From: Hirsutella rhossiliensis
Taxonomy: Eukaryota; Ascomycota; Sordariomycetes; Hypocreales; Ophiocordycipitaceae
Length of the DNA: 64,000 nt
Direction of reading: 5' to 3'
Assembly (NCBI RefSeq): GCF_020360975.1
Contig: NW_025408670.1
Location: 2,852,001-2,916,000, forward strand
Below are positions 11,832-21,576 of this stretch, piece by piece. Position numbers and translations under genes: made by a program. The first letter of the stretch is position 1. Each line of letters begins with the position of its first letter. The notes beneath the pieces are model-generated. The model did not search any database. It was not told the origin of the DNA and saw nothing but the letters and a program-made list of their open reading frames with translations.

Positions 11832-13186
11832 TTAGATGTAGCCCTTGAGAATGGCGGCTTCGGCGTTGAGTATGGATGACCCGGCCGCACCGATGACAGC
11901 TAGACGGGGATAGGTAATCAGCCGAGACGCGCGCCGCTGGCGACAACGGGGACGCGAGACTCACTGTTGTGGCTCAGGGCCGTAAACTTGATGTCAAAGA
12001 CGGCGCTCTCGTCCTCGCGCAGGCGGCCCACGCTGACGGCGTAGCCGTTGCCGAGGTCGCGGTCCAGGCGGGGCTGGGGCCGGTCGTCCTCGTCAAAGAC
12101 GACAATGGGCGGGCTGGGCGCCGAGGGGCAGCCCAGGGTCTGAGCCTCGGCCGTGTAGCTGCGCAGGGCGTCCTTGCACTGCTGCGCCGTCGGGGCCGGG
12201 CGGCGCTCGAAGCTGAGGCTGACGCAGGCCGTGTGGCCGTCCATGACGGGGACGCGGTTGCACGTGGCCGAGACGCGGAGGCCGTCCTGCTCGACAAAGG
12301 CCTGCGCCGAGTCGTCGATGCGGCCAAGGATCTTGCGCGCCTCCGTCTCGAGCTTGTCCTCCTCACCCTTGATGTAGGGCACCACGTTGTCGATGACGTC
12401 CATGGACGAGACGCCCGGGTAGCCGGCGCCCGAGACGGCCTGCATGGTGACGATGCTGACGGTGGCAATGGGGCCAAAGGCGGCCTGCAGGGCGGCAAAG
12501 GGGATGACGAGGCCGATGACGGCGCAGTTTGAGTTGCAGACGAGGAAGCCGCGGGCGAGGCCGTTGACGGAGCGCTGGTGCGGGATGAGGTCGAGGTGGG
12601 CGAGGTTGACGGTGGGGACGACGAGGGGGACGAGGGGGTCGCGGCGGTGGTTCTTTGCGTTGGAGAAGACGGGGATTTCGGCCCTGAGGAACTCCTGCTC
12701 TGTTTTCATGAGCGGGCGAGAGCGCTCGTCAGTCATTGATATTCTTCCTCGTCCAGCAGCTTCGCGACGCCAGGCGACCGACCAATATCACCGGCCACGT
12801 CGGAGTCGAGGCCGCTAAAGACGACGTCGCAGTCGCTGAACTCGGAGGCCCGGCACTCCCTCACCACCATGTCGGCGACGGCGCCCATGGGCCGAGCCTG
12901 TTTCCACCGCACGGCGTCCTTGTACGTCTTGCCGGCGGAGCGCGCCGAGGCGCCAATGGCGTGGAGCTCGAGCAGGGGGTGCTGGGCGAGGAGGAGAACG
13001 AAGCGCTGGCCGACGGAGCCGGTGCAGCCGAGGACACCTGTTGTTGTTTTTTTGTTCTCGGGTCAGCCTTTTCTGTCGCGGCCTTCCTCTCTTGGGAGTG
13101 TCGCTGCGGACCGGGCAGTGGTGGGCATCCAACCACGAGCAATTCGGCAACGTACCGCACTTCTTGGTGGGCATCTGGGCAGCCAT
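11832..13186 (-). CDS. HOM2: Aspartate-semialdehyde dehydrogenase
   Basis: Four exons (13156-13186, 12783-13037, 11965-12699, 11832-11899) give 362 residues with all junctions in frame. The enzyme reduces beta-aspartyl phosphate to aspartate semialdehyde with NADPH, the branch step to Thr, Met and Ile in the cytosol. The NADP-binding loop [13 protein letters not shown] is split by the first intron. The catalytic Cys (about residue 152) lies in [10 protein letters not shown]. Other landmarks are PLVVPTVN and the C-terminal [20 protein letters not shown], which needs the last intron. Length matches yeast Hom2. An upstream in-frame ATG at 13213 is possible. A transposon-like element starts 267 bp upstream of this start. 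Confidence 0.93.
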
Positions 13187-13444
13187 GGTGCCGGACTCGT
13201 GTGCGGACAGCAAGTCGAGCCCGCAGTGAGGTGGATTGAAGCAAGGTCGAGACGGCGAGGCGCAGAGGGCAGCGAGGGGCGCGGATAAAAAGTGAAGTCA
13301 AGGAATGCTCAGCGTGCAACCCCGCCACGACTTCGGAGCAGAGTCGGAGGGCCTGCCCCGCCATTCCAGCGATTAAAGCGGGTCCAGCCACGGAGTATGC
13401 TTATCAGTGACTGCTCAAAACGCCACCCCCTCAGCCTTTCCCTT

Positions 13445-13452
13445 ATCGTGAG
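13445..13452. repeat. Target-site duplication, left copy (ATCGTGAG)
   Basis: Exact match to 14769-14776, directly abutting the left inverted terminus GAGTAGA. Confidence 0.85.
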
Positions 13453-13600
13453 GAGTAGAGCTGTTTGCACTCACGCCCCATTTTTTAAGATACGTACCAA
13501 CGCTAGCCCGTACCGCGCATTCGTACCGCGCGCGCCTGGCAAGTATTATTATTTAATTAGCCGTACCGCCCAAATGCCCGCGCGCGCCCGCATACACCTA
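13453..13600 (+). repeat. Left terminal inverted repeat
   Basis: Pairs with about 14600-14768 in reverse complement. It contains three copies of CGTACCGC, at 13509-13516, 13522-13529 and 13562-13569. The inner border is approximate because the repeats grade into CA-rich sequence. Confidence 0.85.
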
Positions 13601-13657
13601 CCTACCTACAACCTCGCCCACACACACACCAATTTTGAAGCCATCACCAGCGCCGCG

Positions 13658-14533
13658 ATGGACCCCCTTCTCCCTCTCCGTGATGCCACTGCGCCTCAGA
13701 GCGACTCAAAAGAAGCCCACGATCACGAAGAGCCCCCTCAAACCGCGATTCCGCCTCTGCCGCCGTCCCCAGGCTTTAAAACCTACAATGAAGCGTACAA
13801 TTTCATCCAGGGCTTCCTTCGCGATAATGGAGCTGCTGTTATCAGGCGGTCAAGTTCCCGCAAGCGGGATATCGATGGGACCTCCCTTGCAACCCGAATT
13901 ATCTTTATTTGTGATCGTGGCCCGCAGCGAGCTTCCACAAGCACCGGGCTTCGCAAAACGTCCACCCAAAAGCTCGACTGCCCTTTCCGCCTTCTCGTGA
14001 CAGCCTCATGCAACGAAGGTATATGGAAGTGGGATTTTCGTGCCACTGAGGATCACCACAACCACGGGCCCTCGCTTGATCCCTCGGCACACAATATCCA
14101 TCGCCGACGGACCTCCATACAGCAAGCTCTCGAGCGGAACCTCTCGAAACACAAAGCACTACCGGCTCGAGAGATATCAAGCATCCTACGTGACGCCGAT
14201 CCTTCTGCAGCTTTCTTCCGCATTCGAGACGTCTATAATGATCGCCAAAAGCTTCGTTTTGAAGCTCTTGGAGGAGAGACGGCAACACAAGCGTTTGAAG
14301 GCACCTCTCGCAAGATGAGATCCGGCCCAAGGTCTCTCGCGGCATCACAACAAAGATCGTCGGGCAAAGGAAATACAAGGGGAAGGGTTTCAAAAGGAGG
14401 GCGCGCCAGGGGTGGCGCGCCTACAGCTTCGTCAAGGCGGCTGCCTTCGTCAGGCGTCGAGGCGCCCACACAGTCACAGGGGCCAGAGGAGCCGGATCAA
14501 TTGACGGGCCGGGATGTTGCAACTTCGGGCTGA
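13658..14533 (+). CDS. FAR1-type DNA-binding protein of the TIR element
   Basis: Single exon, 291 residues. The FAR1 / WRKY-GCM1 zinc fold is visible at residues about 45-140: it starts at TYNEAYNFIQGFLRDNG and has candidate ligands Cys85 (FICDRG), Cys108 (DCPFR), His134 and His136 (HHNHGPS). A helical segment (about 150-210) resembles the region after FAR1 in MULE transposases. The C-terminal tail is basic (Arg, Gly, Ser). The DDE core and SWIM zinc finger of full MULE transposases are absent. The frame is intact, so the protein may still be made. The start lies just inside the left inverted repeat, so its promoter must be within the element or just outside. An upstream in-frame ATG at 13574 lies within the repeat. 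Function is unknown; it could be a transposition accessory protein, a repressor or a domesticated regulator. Confidence 0.8.
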   Translation: MDPLLPLRDATAPQSDSKEAHDHEEPPQTAIPPLPPSPGFKTYNEAYNFIQGFLRDNGAAVIRRSSSRKRDIDGTSLATRIIFICDRGPQRASTSTGLRKTSTQKLDCPFRLLVTASCNEGIWKWDFRATEDHHNHGPSLDPSAHNIHRRRTSIQQALERNLSKHKALPAREISSILRDADPSAAFFRIRDVYNDRQKLRFEALGGETATQAFEGTSRKMRSGPRSLAASQQRSSGKGNTRGRVSKGGRARGGAPTASSRRLPSSGVEAPTQSQGPEEPDQLTGRDVATSG

Positions 14534-14599
14534 AGGCTCGGAAATGCGTTGTTTGAGCGAATTGAGAGGCATGCGTTATATGGCCAACAGTGCGTATGT

Positions 14600-14768
14600 G
14601 TGGTGTGTATGTGTGTGCGGGCGGGCGCAGGCGCGGCGCGGGCATTCGGCTACTTGCCAGGCGCGCGCGGTACGAATGTGCGGTACGGACTAGCGTTGAT
14701 ACGTGTTTTGAAAATAGGCCGTATGTGCAAGTAGATATGTGCGTGAGTACAAGTAGTACTTTCTACTC
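14600..14768 (-). repeat. Right terminal inverted repeat
   Basis: Reverse complement of the left repeat. It has two copies of the octamer in inverted orientation (GCGGTACG), at 14667-14674 and 14680-14687, with the same 13-bp spacing as on the left. Confidence 0.85.
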
Positions 14769-14776
14769 ATCGTGAG
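14769..14776. repeat. Target-site duplication, right copy (ATCGTGAG)
   Basis: Exact copy of 13445-13452, directly following the right terminus CTACTC. Confidence 0.85.
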
Positions 14777-15082
14777 AAGCTCAACCGGTAGAATACAAGG
14801 CTTCCAAACGCCCTCATTACGACCTCCATGCAACTAATTGGAATGCTACATCAAGTCTCATCATAGTAAAACAGCCCGGACTCGGTTATCCGAAACCACG
14901 AACATAGCCCGGCCAGCACATAAACAGTGCACCCTTGGTAGATGCTTGTCCCCGGAAAAACACGCCAACGCCTCAATGCATCCATGCACAGTCCGTGATC
15001 ATAAAGTAGCCAACATTGAGGGAACGAATCCCAGAAAACACCGAGGGAGATGACATGACGCACCGGCCGCTTGACGAAAGTC
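14777..15082. other. Intergenic region
   Basis: 306 bp between the right target duplication and the stop codon of the PQ-loop gene. It is probably 3' untranslated sequence. Nothing else seen. Confidence 0.5.
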
Positions 15083-16323
15083 TCACGGTTCTCGGGCACC
15101 ACCGATGCGGAGTCCATCAGCGTAAAGCCGGAATTGGACAAATATGGTTGCGTCCTCGACCATGGTCCCCAGCGAGCCCAGGAGCCATGGAAAGGCCTTG
15201 AGGAGGTACTGCTTGTCTTGGCAATAGGCCATGAGGCTCACCCCATACGTCAAGTTCCCCGTCAGGGACAGCATAAAGAAGAGCAGCGACAAGCCTAGAG
15301 TCATGTCAGACCCAAATTCAGCGTTTCGCATGTTTCATGCCTGGGACGCGTACCTTCACAAGACTTTTCTCTGTAGTTCTTGACAATCTGCGGTATCCGG
15401 GCACTGCATCACCATATAAGCCCGCTGCGACGAGATTCATGACATGGTGCAGGAACCTACCAGAGATAAAAAGCAGCGCTGGCATACCCGAGTGCAAGGC
15501 CTGCTACCGCAGACGGCGACTGCGGGTCACCTGGAGATTCGGGAACGCTTGGCGCGTCGCTGTCCCAGGCCCCGGCCATGTAGGAGATGAACCAGCCGGC
15601 GACGCCAATGGCATAGACGGCCAACAGGCTGAGAGCGTTGTATGCGCACGATCCACTCTTATAGGACGTCTCCTCGTCGTCTGAGATTGTTTTGCGACTG
15701 GGCCGTGCCGGTGAAGCTTCGCGCCCGGCAGACTGTCGCGAAGAGTCGGCCGAAGCGGACGAGGAGCTTCGTCGCCCAGCGAGAAGCGGCGAGTTCTCCG
15801 ATGTCGTTCCGGTGGTGTCGGTGCCTTCCTCCCTGGCGAGCCGGCGCGCATTGATGGTGTTGTAGTAGAGGCACTGGCTGATGAGGGTAACGTCCAAGAT
15901 GCAAAAGTATACCGCCAGGGCGACGGCACTCGGGGCCAGGTTGGTGAGTATGGCGCCTGGGCCGTGTCAGCATGCGTGAGAAAAGGCCATTTTCCGGCAC
16001 ACGAAAACAAGCGGATGCCCTGGAGCAAACAGAAGGACGTACCCGACAAGTTGGACACATCGCCCAAGGACCACACGACCAAAAAGGTCAGGCTGAGGCC
16101 GTCGGCGCTTTTGGCCTTGTAGTTGGCCCAGAGCTGCGGAAGCTGCGCGGCATGTCAGCGACGAGGGGCAACTGGAACAGCAGCACATCTCGAGTCGGGG
16201 TTGTCATACCAAAAGACATATCCAGGCCGTCAGGCTGATGCTGCCAAAGATGCCCGACAGAGTCTGGCCCACGGGCACTTGGCGCGCCGCGACGTCCAGG
16301 GCTGCGGCAACGAGAGAGGCCAT
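15083..16323 (-). CDS. PQ-loop vacuolar transporter (Ypq/Rtc2-like)
   Basis: Five exons (16210-16323, 16043-16142, 15461-15956, 15354-15403, 15083-15294) total 972 nt, 323 residues, with every junction in frame. Two PQ-loop motifs are present: LPQLWANYKAKSADGLS early, and RIPQIVKNYREKSCEGLS, which is assembled over three exons. About seven membrane helices flank a hydrophilic Ser/Asp/Glu loop in the middle. Fungal members of this form sit in the vacuolar membrane and export cationic amino acids (Ypq1-3). The very C-terminus after FVQFRLYADG is less conserved, and the stop chosen is the first in frame. A GGA/TCC repeat lies 65-110 bp upstream of the start. Confidence 0.85.
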
Positions 16324-18593
16324 GGTGAGGATACGGCTGGCGGACGACGAAGCGCAGCCGAGCGGAGATGGGAGGGGCGGGGGGAGCAGGAGGAGGAGGA
16401 GGAGCAGGAGGAGGAGGAGGAGGAGGAGCAGGGTGAAACAGCGAGCTTGAGCCACTCTGGGACGAAGACGAAGAAGAAATGATAGGGAGGCAGGGCGGCA
16501 AAAAGGATTGAAAGTCTTATCGCGGCATGGCGCCATTGGCCGATTGCTGGTCCGGCGGTCGGGGGACGCATGACGCTTCCAGGGCACATGGGTGGCACCC
16601 TTTAATCGAGCTAGCGTAGCACTGGTTGCACTGCAGCAGAGGCAAACGGCGGAACGTGCGCCAAGCGGCTGCTGTGTACCCAGTACTTGCCAAGATCGAC
16701 ATAGGTGCGGGGAAGAGTGGGTATTCCGTACTTTACTGGTGGAGCAAGGCGGTCAGACATGCAGCAAGTTCTCGCAAGCCACCAATGATGAGGTAGAGGT
16801 ACTTGTGCTGGACTGCTGAGTCGAGTTACAGTCTTACAGATAACCTCGCAGGCCGCCAAGCCCCACAATAGCCCTGGAGAACGCCGCAGTTTCGCAATCG
16901 GGCAGGACATGGTTGGCGAGCGGCGCTTTTCGCGGGCTCGGCCGCAGACGCAGCAGCGTTGTTCTTGCTCCAGGGACTGTTTCCCATTAACTCTCGCCGA
17001 TTCAGTCCCCGATCGTCGTCGGCTCTAGGGTAAACACCCGTGGCAGCCACGCTCGAATCAAGTCAGGGTCACCTACGACGGTGCCATGATCGCCAGTTCG
17101 ACCACGGGCGTCTTGTCATTACCCACTCAAATTGGCTGCATTCGTGCAATAAGAATCGTGAAGCCCTCAATAGCCTCAGCTTCAAGCCATCTGCCAACGC
17201 CATGCACAGCCGACCCGGGGTAACCTCCTGTCAGTTGAGCTTCTCACATCATCCACCACTGGCTGGATCCAAGCAGAGAGACCTACATCGAGTGCTGGAA
17301 ATAGCCACTGGCTGCCAAACTCAGGTGCTTTCGAGAGCAACAAGACAAATCAACCCTTGCACCGTGATGCGACTGGGAAAGACGTCATTTGATCCCAAGA
17401 TAGGGATTTTAAGCCCAGTCGGGAGAGAAAAGCAAGAGATGGAAAGAAGGCTAATTTTCCGTTTGTTCTTGAACTTGCTGGAGGAAAAAAGCGTTGAGTG
17501 GGATGAGCTTGATAGTAGTTACCACGACGGTGGCAGGGTTCCAGCAGTCAAAGCGCCGTGTTGAACGTCAACCGACTCAACCCCAAGAATTCCACGCACT
17601 TCAGCGCACGGAACATGGTTGTCTCAGCCCAACAAGGAAGTAATTACGTGAGATACCAGTCCGGACGTTGGACGGCAAAGGATACACCCACCGTACTCGC
17701 CTGGCGCACGGCCGGCCCCGAGTCAGCCTTTGGACCTCGAGCCTTGCCTAACACCACCTGGCCATGTCTGAGCAGAGGTTCGGGCAGGATCCATTGCAAG
17801 CCGCCACAGCGTTTCACCACTCTCTGCCACGGACTCCCGCTCGCGCACAGGCGCTACGCGACTGGGGTTGATAAACGCTGTAGTGGGCTTGAACTTTCTT
17901 TCATGTGAATGACTATGTTCTCGAAGCTTTCCGCAGAACCCCAGCTTCTCTCCTTGACTAATGCATTTTTGATAGCGAGCCAGCCCCAACACTAGTAGGT
18001 GGACCTCGTTTTGACGGAACTCAAAAGATTGGCGTCCATGACATCTAGTGGCCATCCTGACCTGTTGGAATAAGTATCACCTTGCTAGGGCGCGCATAGT
18101 AACCCGTCAAGTTCGAAATGTGTACCAGCAAGACGGGCTATGGGCTATTTTGCAACCATTGTAGCTGTCCAAGATTCGACACATTGCGGTCAGGAGCGTA
18201 ACTTAGCCTATTACTCTATTACGTGGCAATTTATAGACCCTTTTATGCCCAAGTCCTTGTGTAAATCAGTGCAGGCCTTGGTCGCTGATAGGATATAATG
18301 CATGCATAGCGGATCGCTGCACAACATGTACATGTACAAAGTGCCCTGCAGATCGATGGATCACCAGCTTCGCTCCCTCATCTCAGATGGTAGCCGCCGG
18401 CATCCAACCAATCAACCAGCAACCTCTGGTCAGCCGGACAGCCATCGAGCCATCCCAGCCGCCTCACAGCCGACCACAGGAGGGGGGCACGCGGACTATA
18501 TGGGTCACGCCCGCCGGCTCTGCTGATGCCTTGACACTGCACGACAATCGCGCATTGCTCTTTCTCGCCGCTCCCACAGTCTAGCCCGCAAAC
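16324..18593. other. Divergent intergenic region
   Basis: 2.3 kb between the divergent PQ-loop and S1/P1 nuclease starts. Short open frames (such as 17040-17564) show no recognisable protein features. The part from 16.8 to 18.3 kb is less GC-rich than the genes and may include old, decayed sequence, but no repeat boundary was found. Confidence 0.5.
16388..16432. repeat. GGA/TCC trinucleotide repeat in leader of PQ-loop gene
   Basis: Runs of AGG with two AGC interruptions. On the transcribed strand this is a pyrimidine-rich CTC/TCC tract just upstream of the start codon, a common promoter or leader feature in filamentous fungi. Confidence 0.85.
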
Positions 18594-19629
18594 ATGAAGA
18601 TCTCGCCAAGCGCCGCGGCCTTGGCCCTCGTCTTTGCACCCGTCGCTGTCGCCTGGGGAAGTACGTAGCGTGCGTCGTGATACGACGGGCGGCCAGCTGA
18701 TGGCGGAATCCCCCAGGCTTTGGCCACATCGCGACGGCATATCTCGCGAGCCAGTTCGTGGCCGAATCGACCGAACATCACTTCAAGGACCTTTTGCGAA
18801 ACGACGACAGCGACTACTTGGCCGGCGTTGCCTCGTGGGCCGATTCCATCCGATACACGAGATGGGGCCGATTCACCCGCACCTTTCACTTCATCGACGC
18901 CCATGACGACCCGCCCACCTCTTGCAACGTCGACTTCAAGCGCGATTGCAAGGAAACTGGCTGCGTTATCAGCGCCCTCGCCAACTACACGGACCAGTCG
19001 CTCGACGACTCGCTGCCCGCCTGGCGACGCGCCCAGGCGGCCAAGTTTGTCATTCACTTTGTCGGCGACCTGCACCAGCCGCTGCACAACGAGGATGTTG
19101 CCAAGGGCGGCAATGGCATCTACGTGCTTTGGGACGGTAGGGAGTTCAACTTACACCACGTGTGGGACACCTCCATTGCAGAGAAGTGGATTGGCGGCCT
19201 GCGAGACGGGCCGTACCCAGAGGCCGAACGATGGGCAAATCAGCTGGCTGTCGAAATCACCGAGGGCAAGTTTGCCGACGAAAAGGACACATGGCTGAAG
19301 GATGTTGATCTCGGCAACCCCATCAAGACGGCCATGGCATGGTCAAGAGAAACCAACGCCTTCGTTTGCTCCCATGGTAAGCCAGCCCCGCGTCCCGTCA
19401 CCGCCACCTGGCGCCTAGCTCACTCTCTCACCTCGCCGAGTTAGTCTTCCCCGAGGGTGTCGACGCAATTGAAGGCCAGGAGCTGGCAGACGAGTACTTT
19501 GACAGGGCCGGCCCGGTCGTTGAGCGGCAGGTCGCCCGTGCCGGGTACCGAATGGCCGCGTGGCTGGATCAAATTGCTGCCGAGTATCAGGTACGGAGAG
19601 CAGGAGAGCAGATGACCGAGGAACTGTAG
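18594..19629 (+). CDS. Secreted S1/P1-type nuclease
   Basis: Exons 18594-18660, 18717-19376 and 19445-19629 encode 303 residues. The family are zinc-dependent extracellular nucleases that cut single-stranded DNA and RNA. A signal peptide (1-20) ends at Ala, placing Trp at the mature N-terminus, where S1/P1 enzymes use the terminal Trp as a zinc ligand. Further ligands are visible in FGHIA, ADSIR, HFIDAH, HFVGDLHQPLHNED and NLHHVWDTS. The second intron interrupts the CSHG / VFPEG junction. The C-terminal YRMAAWLDQIA is the usual family end. Ten further residues follow before TAG, so an additional 3' intron after AEYQ cannot be excluded. Confidence 0.9.
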
Positions 19630-21576
19630 ATCCGATGACATGGCCTGGACCTGCACCACAGCCGGCTCTCACAACCGTGCGCGTCACTCCGGATGGCCAG
19701 GCCGCGGAAGCCGTGACGTACTGGAAGGCTTGCGGCCCCGCCTGGCCGATGCTTACACTGCTTGATGGACAGCCATATCAACGGGCGGATGTCTAGATGC
19801 CGTGCCGGGTCCCGCTGCTCGCCCGAAGAAAAGTGGACAGAAACGGCAGGCAAAAGGGAACAAGGTCTAGTGACGTGGCCCGAGGCCCTGCCGTCAAAGT
19901 CCGCGCAGCAGGTGGCCTTGATCCGGCAGCGAAGGGGTCTCACAGACGGTTAAGGTTAAAGGTCAAGACAAAGATGGGATGGGGCGAAACGGTCAACATA
20001 GACTTCGGCGAGCAGACCCGGTGCGCAATGCAAGTCAATTGGACCCGAGTAATGTTTTTCCTTCGGCACCACGACGGACGATGACGACGAAGAGGCGGAA
20101 CGTCGAGCCTCCGAGAATAAGGTTGAATCAGATCAACTGAATAAGGATAGCGAATGGAAGCTCGTCTTTAACAACCAGTCCACGCTCCCGGGGTGCCGCC
20201 TGCGTTGCCATCCCATGTCCAAGACTGGGCAGTACGTGCGACCCGGAGTAGCGATGGCATGGCTACCCCTTCCCTAGAGCTTCCCAGGCTGGCCTGGGGT
20301 GATGCGAAGGACGAACCACTGCACCCAGGCTGGAGACTGATGCTAGGCGGCGGCAACGGAGCCATCCGGCGCGACCCAAGTCATGTATTGCCACGAGCAT
20401 GTTTTCCGGGCTGTTTTCCGGGCTGTTTCCCGATGCCTCCTTGCCGAGCCACGCAGTCGTATGGACGGACGACATGGCAAGGAGTGATGCATTCAACCAT
20501 ACTTGAGGCTGCTTGCCATAGCGTCTTGTTCTTCTTCTGGGCGGTAATTCAGTGTGAGGCCTCGCACGGCCGGCTCAGCACAGACATGGCGGAGAGCAGC
20601 TTCGAGAAAGCCGCAAAGCCCGTCTGTGCAGACCTGCTGGCTGGACGGCGGGCGGCGCATTGCCTTGGCCGCTGATTCCAGTCTCTTCAAACACTGGATG
20701 GTCTTGTCGCGACGACACAGGCTGCTTCATGGCGAAACGCGAACTGCCTTACCATACCATCGCGCAGGACCTCATTGGCCCGTTGCCCCCCCTCCTCGTG
20801 GAGGCCCTCTGACAACTTGAGACAAGCAACGCTCTGTTCATGAGTTGACGTTGCTCTTTTGGGCCGACACCCGCCTTGACCGTGACAAACTCGACCCCCC
20901 CCTTCCCTGTCAATCCTCCACCCTCCGCCAATTGGTGCCGTCTCATGTGCCAGGACTTGTCCTCTCCTCTACACATGATGCCTCATCGGTTACAACGGCT
21001 GAACTCTCTCGCACCGCTTTGTCCTGCCACTCTCCCGGTTTGAGACTTGGCCTTTCAGCTTCCTGCCCTGTACTTGCCCGGCTAGGCATCGGGTTTGATC
21101 GCCCTGGACCACGTCGTCCCTGTCCCCGGCCTTTCCATTGTGGCTGCCCCGTGGTACATTTTCCTGCCCTTGAGGGCCTGATTCACTGCCGTCTGGTTAT
21201 ACACGCTGGTCTTCAGACCAAAAAGCCTCGTTTCTCTTAAGGACTACTTGGTGCCCACATCCCCCCACTGCCTCCTTCTCCCTGCTCCGCCTCTTAATCC
21301 TTCTCGTGTTATCTTGTTCTCTCTCCCCCTCTCTTCGTTTTCACAACCTCTTCCTGTTTTCCTGTAATCCACCCCGTCATACTCCTTCCTCCTACATTGT
21401 CGGCCACGCTGGAAGTGCGCTCAGCTCCATTCGTTCCCTTGATCATCAGTGCTGAGTCTCGTGGGCAATCCACCATCTGACTGTCAGCTGCTTTCCCGCA
21501 ACCTGTCTCCCTGGCTGGAGTCGTGCTCTATTTCTCTCTTTTCGTTCTAGACCATCCATAATTCTTTCTATCCAAA
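19630..21576. other. Intergenic region
   Basis: 1.9 kb between two plus-strand genes. The final 350 bp is strongly pyrimidine-rich (CTCTCTCCCC, TTCCTCC), consistent with the promoter or leader of the secreted repeat protein. A short tandem GGGCTGTTTTCC-type repeat sits near 20407-20430. No gene seen. Confidence 0.5.

Larger units (their letters stand above)
13453..14768 (+). mobile_element. FAR1-encoding TIR element (MULE-like, no DDE transposase)
   Basis: A 1316-bp element bounded by an exact 8-bp direct repeat, ATCGTGAG, at 13445-13452 and 14769-14776. Both ends begin with the inverted terminus GAGTAGA. Inside lies a long imperfect inverted repeat whose core, 13492-13545 against the reverse complement of 14651-14704, matches at 51 of 54 positions; all three differences are transitions. 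The repeat extends inward with a 14-bp AT-rich insertion on the left only. Nearly everything between the repeats is one ORF for a FAR1-type DNA-binding protein. FAR1 domains and 8-10 bp duplications are typical of Mutator-like elements (MULE/Hop), although 8 bp also fits hAT. No catalytic transposase domain is present. Confidence 0.85.

Noticed and set aside
11918..12736. A 272-codon frame as the complete aspartate-semialdehyde dehydrogenase
   Set aside because: It lacks the nucleotide-binding N-terminus and the true C-terminus. Its own first and last residues are intron translation. The four-exon model restores both.
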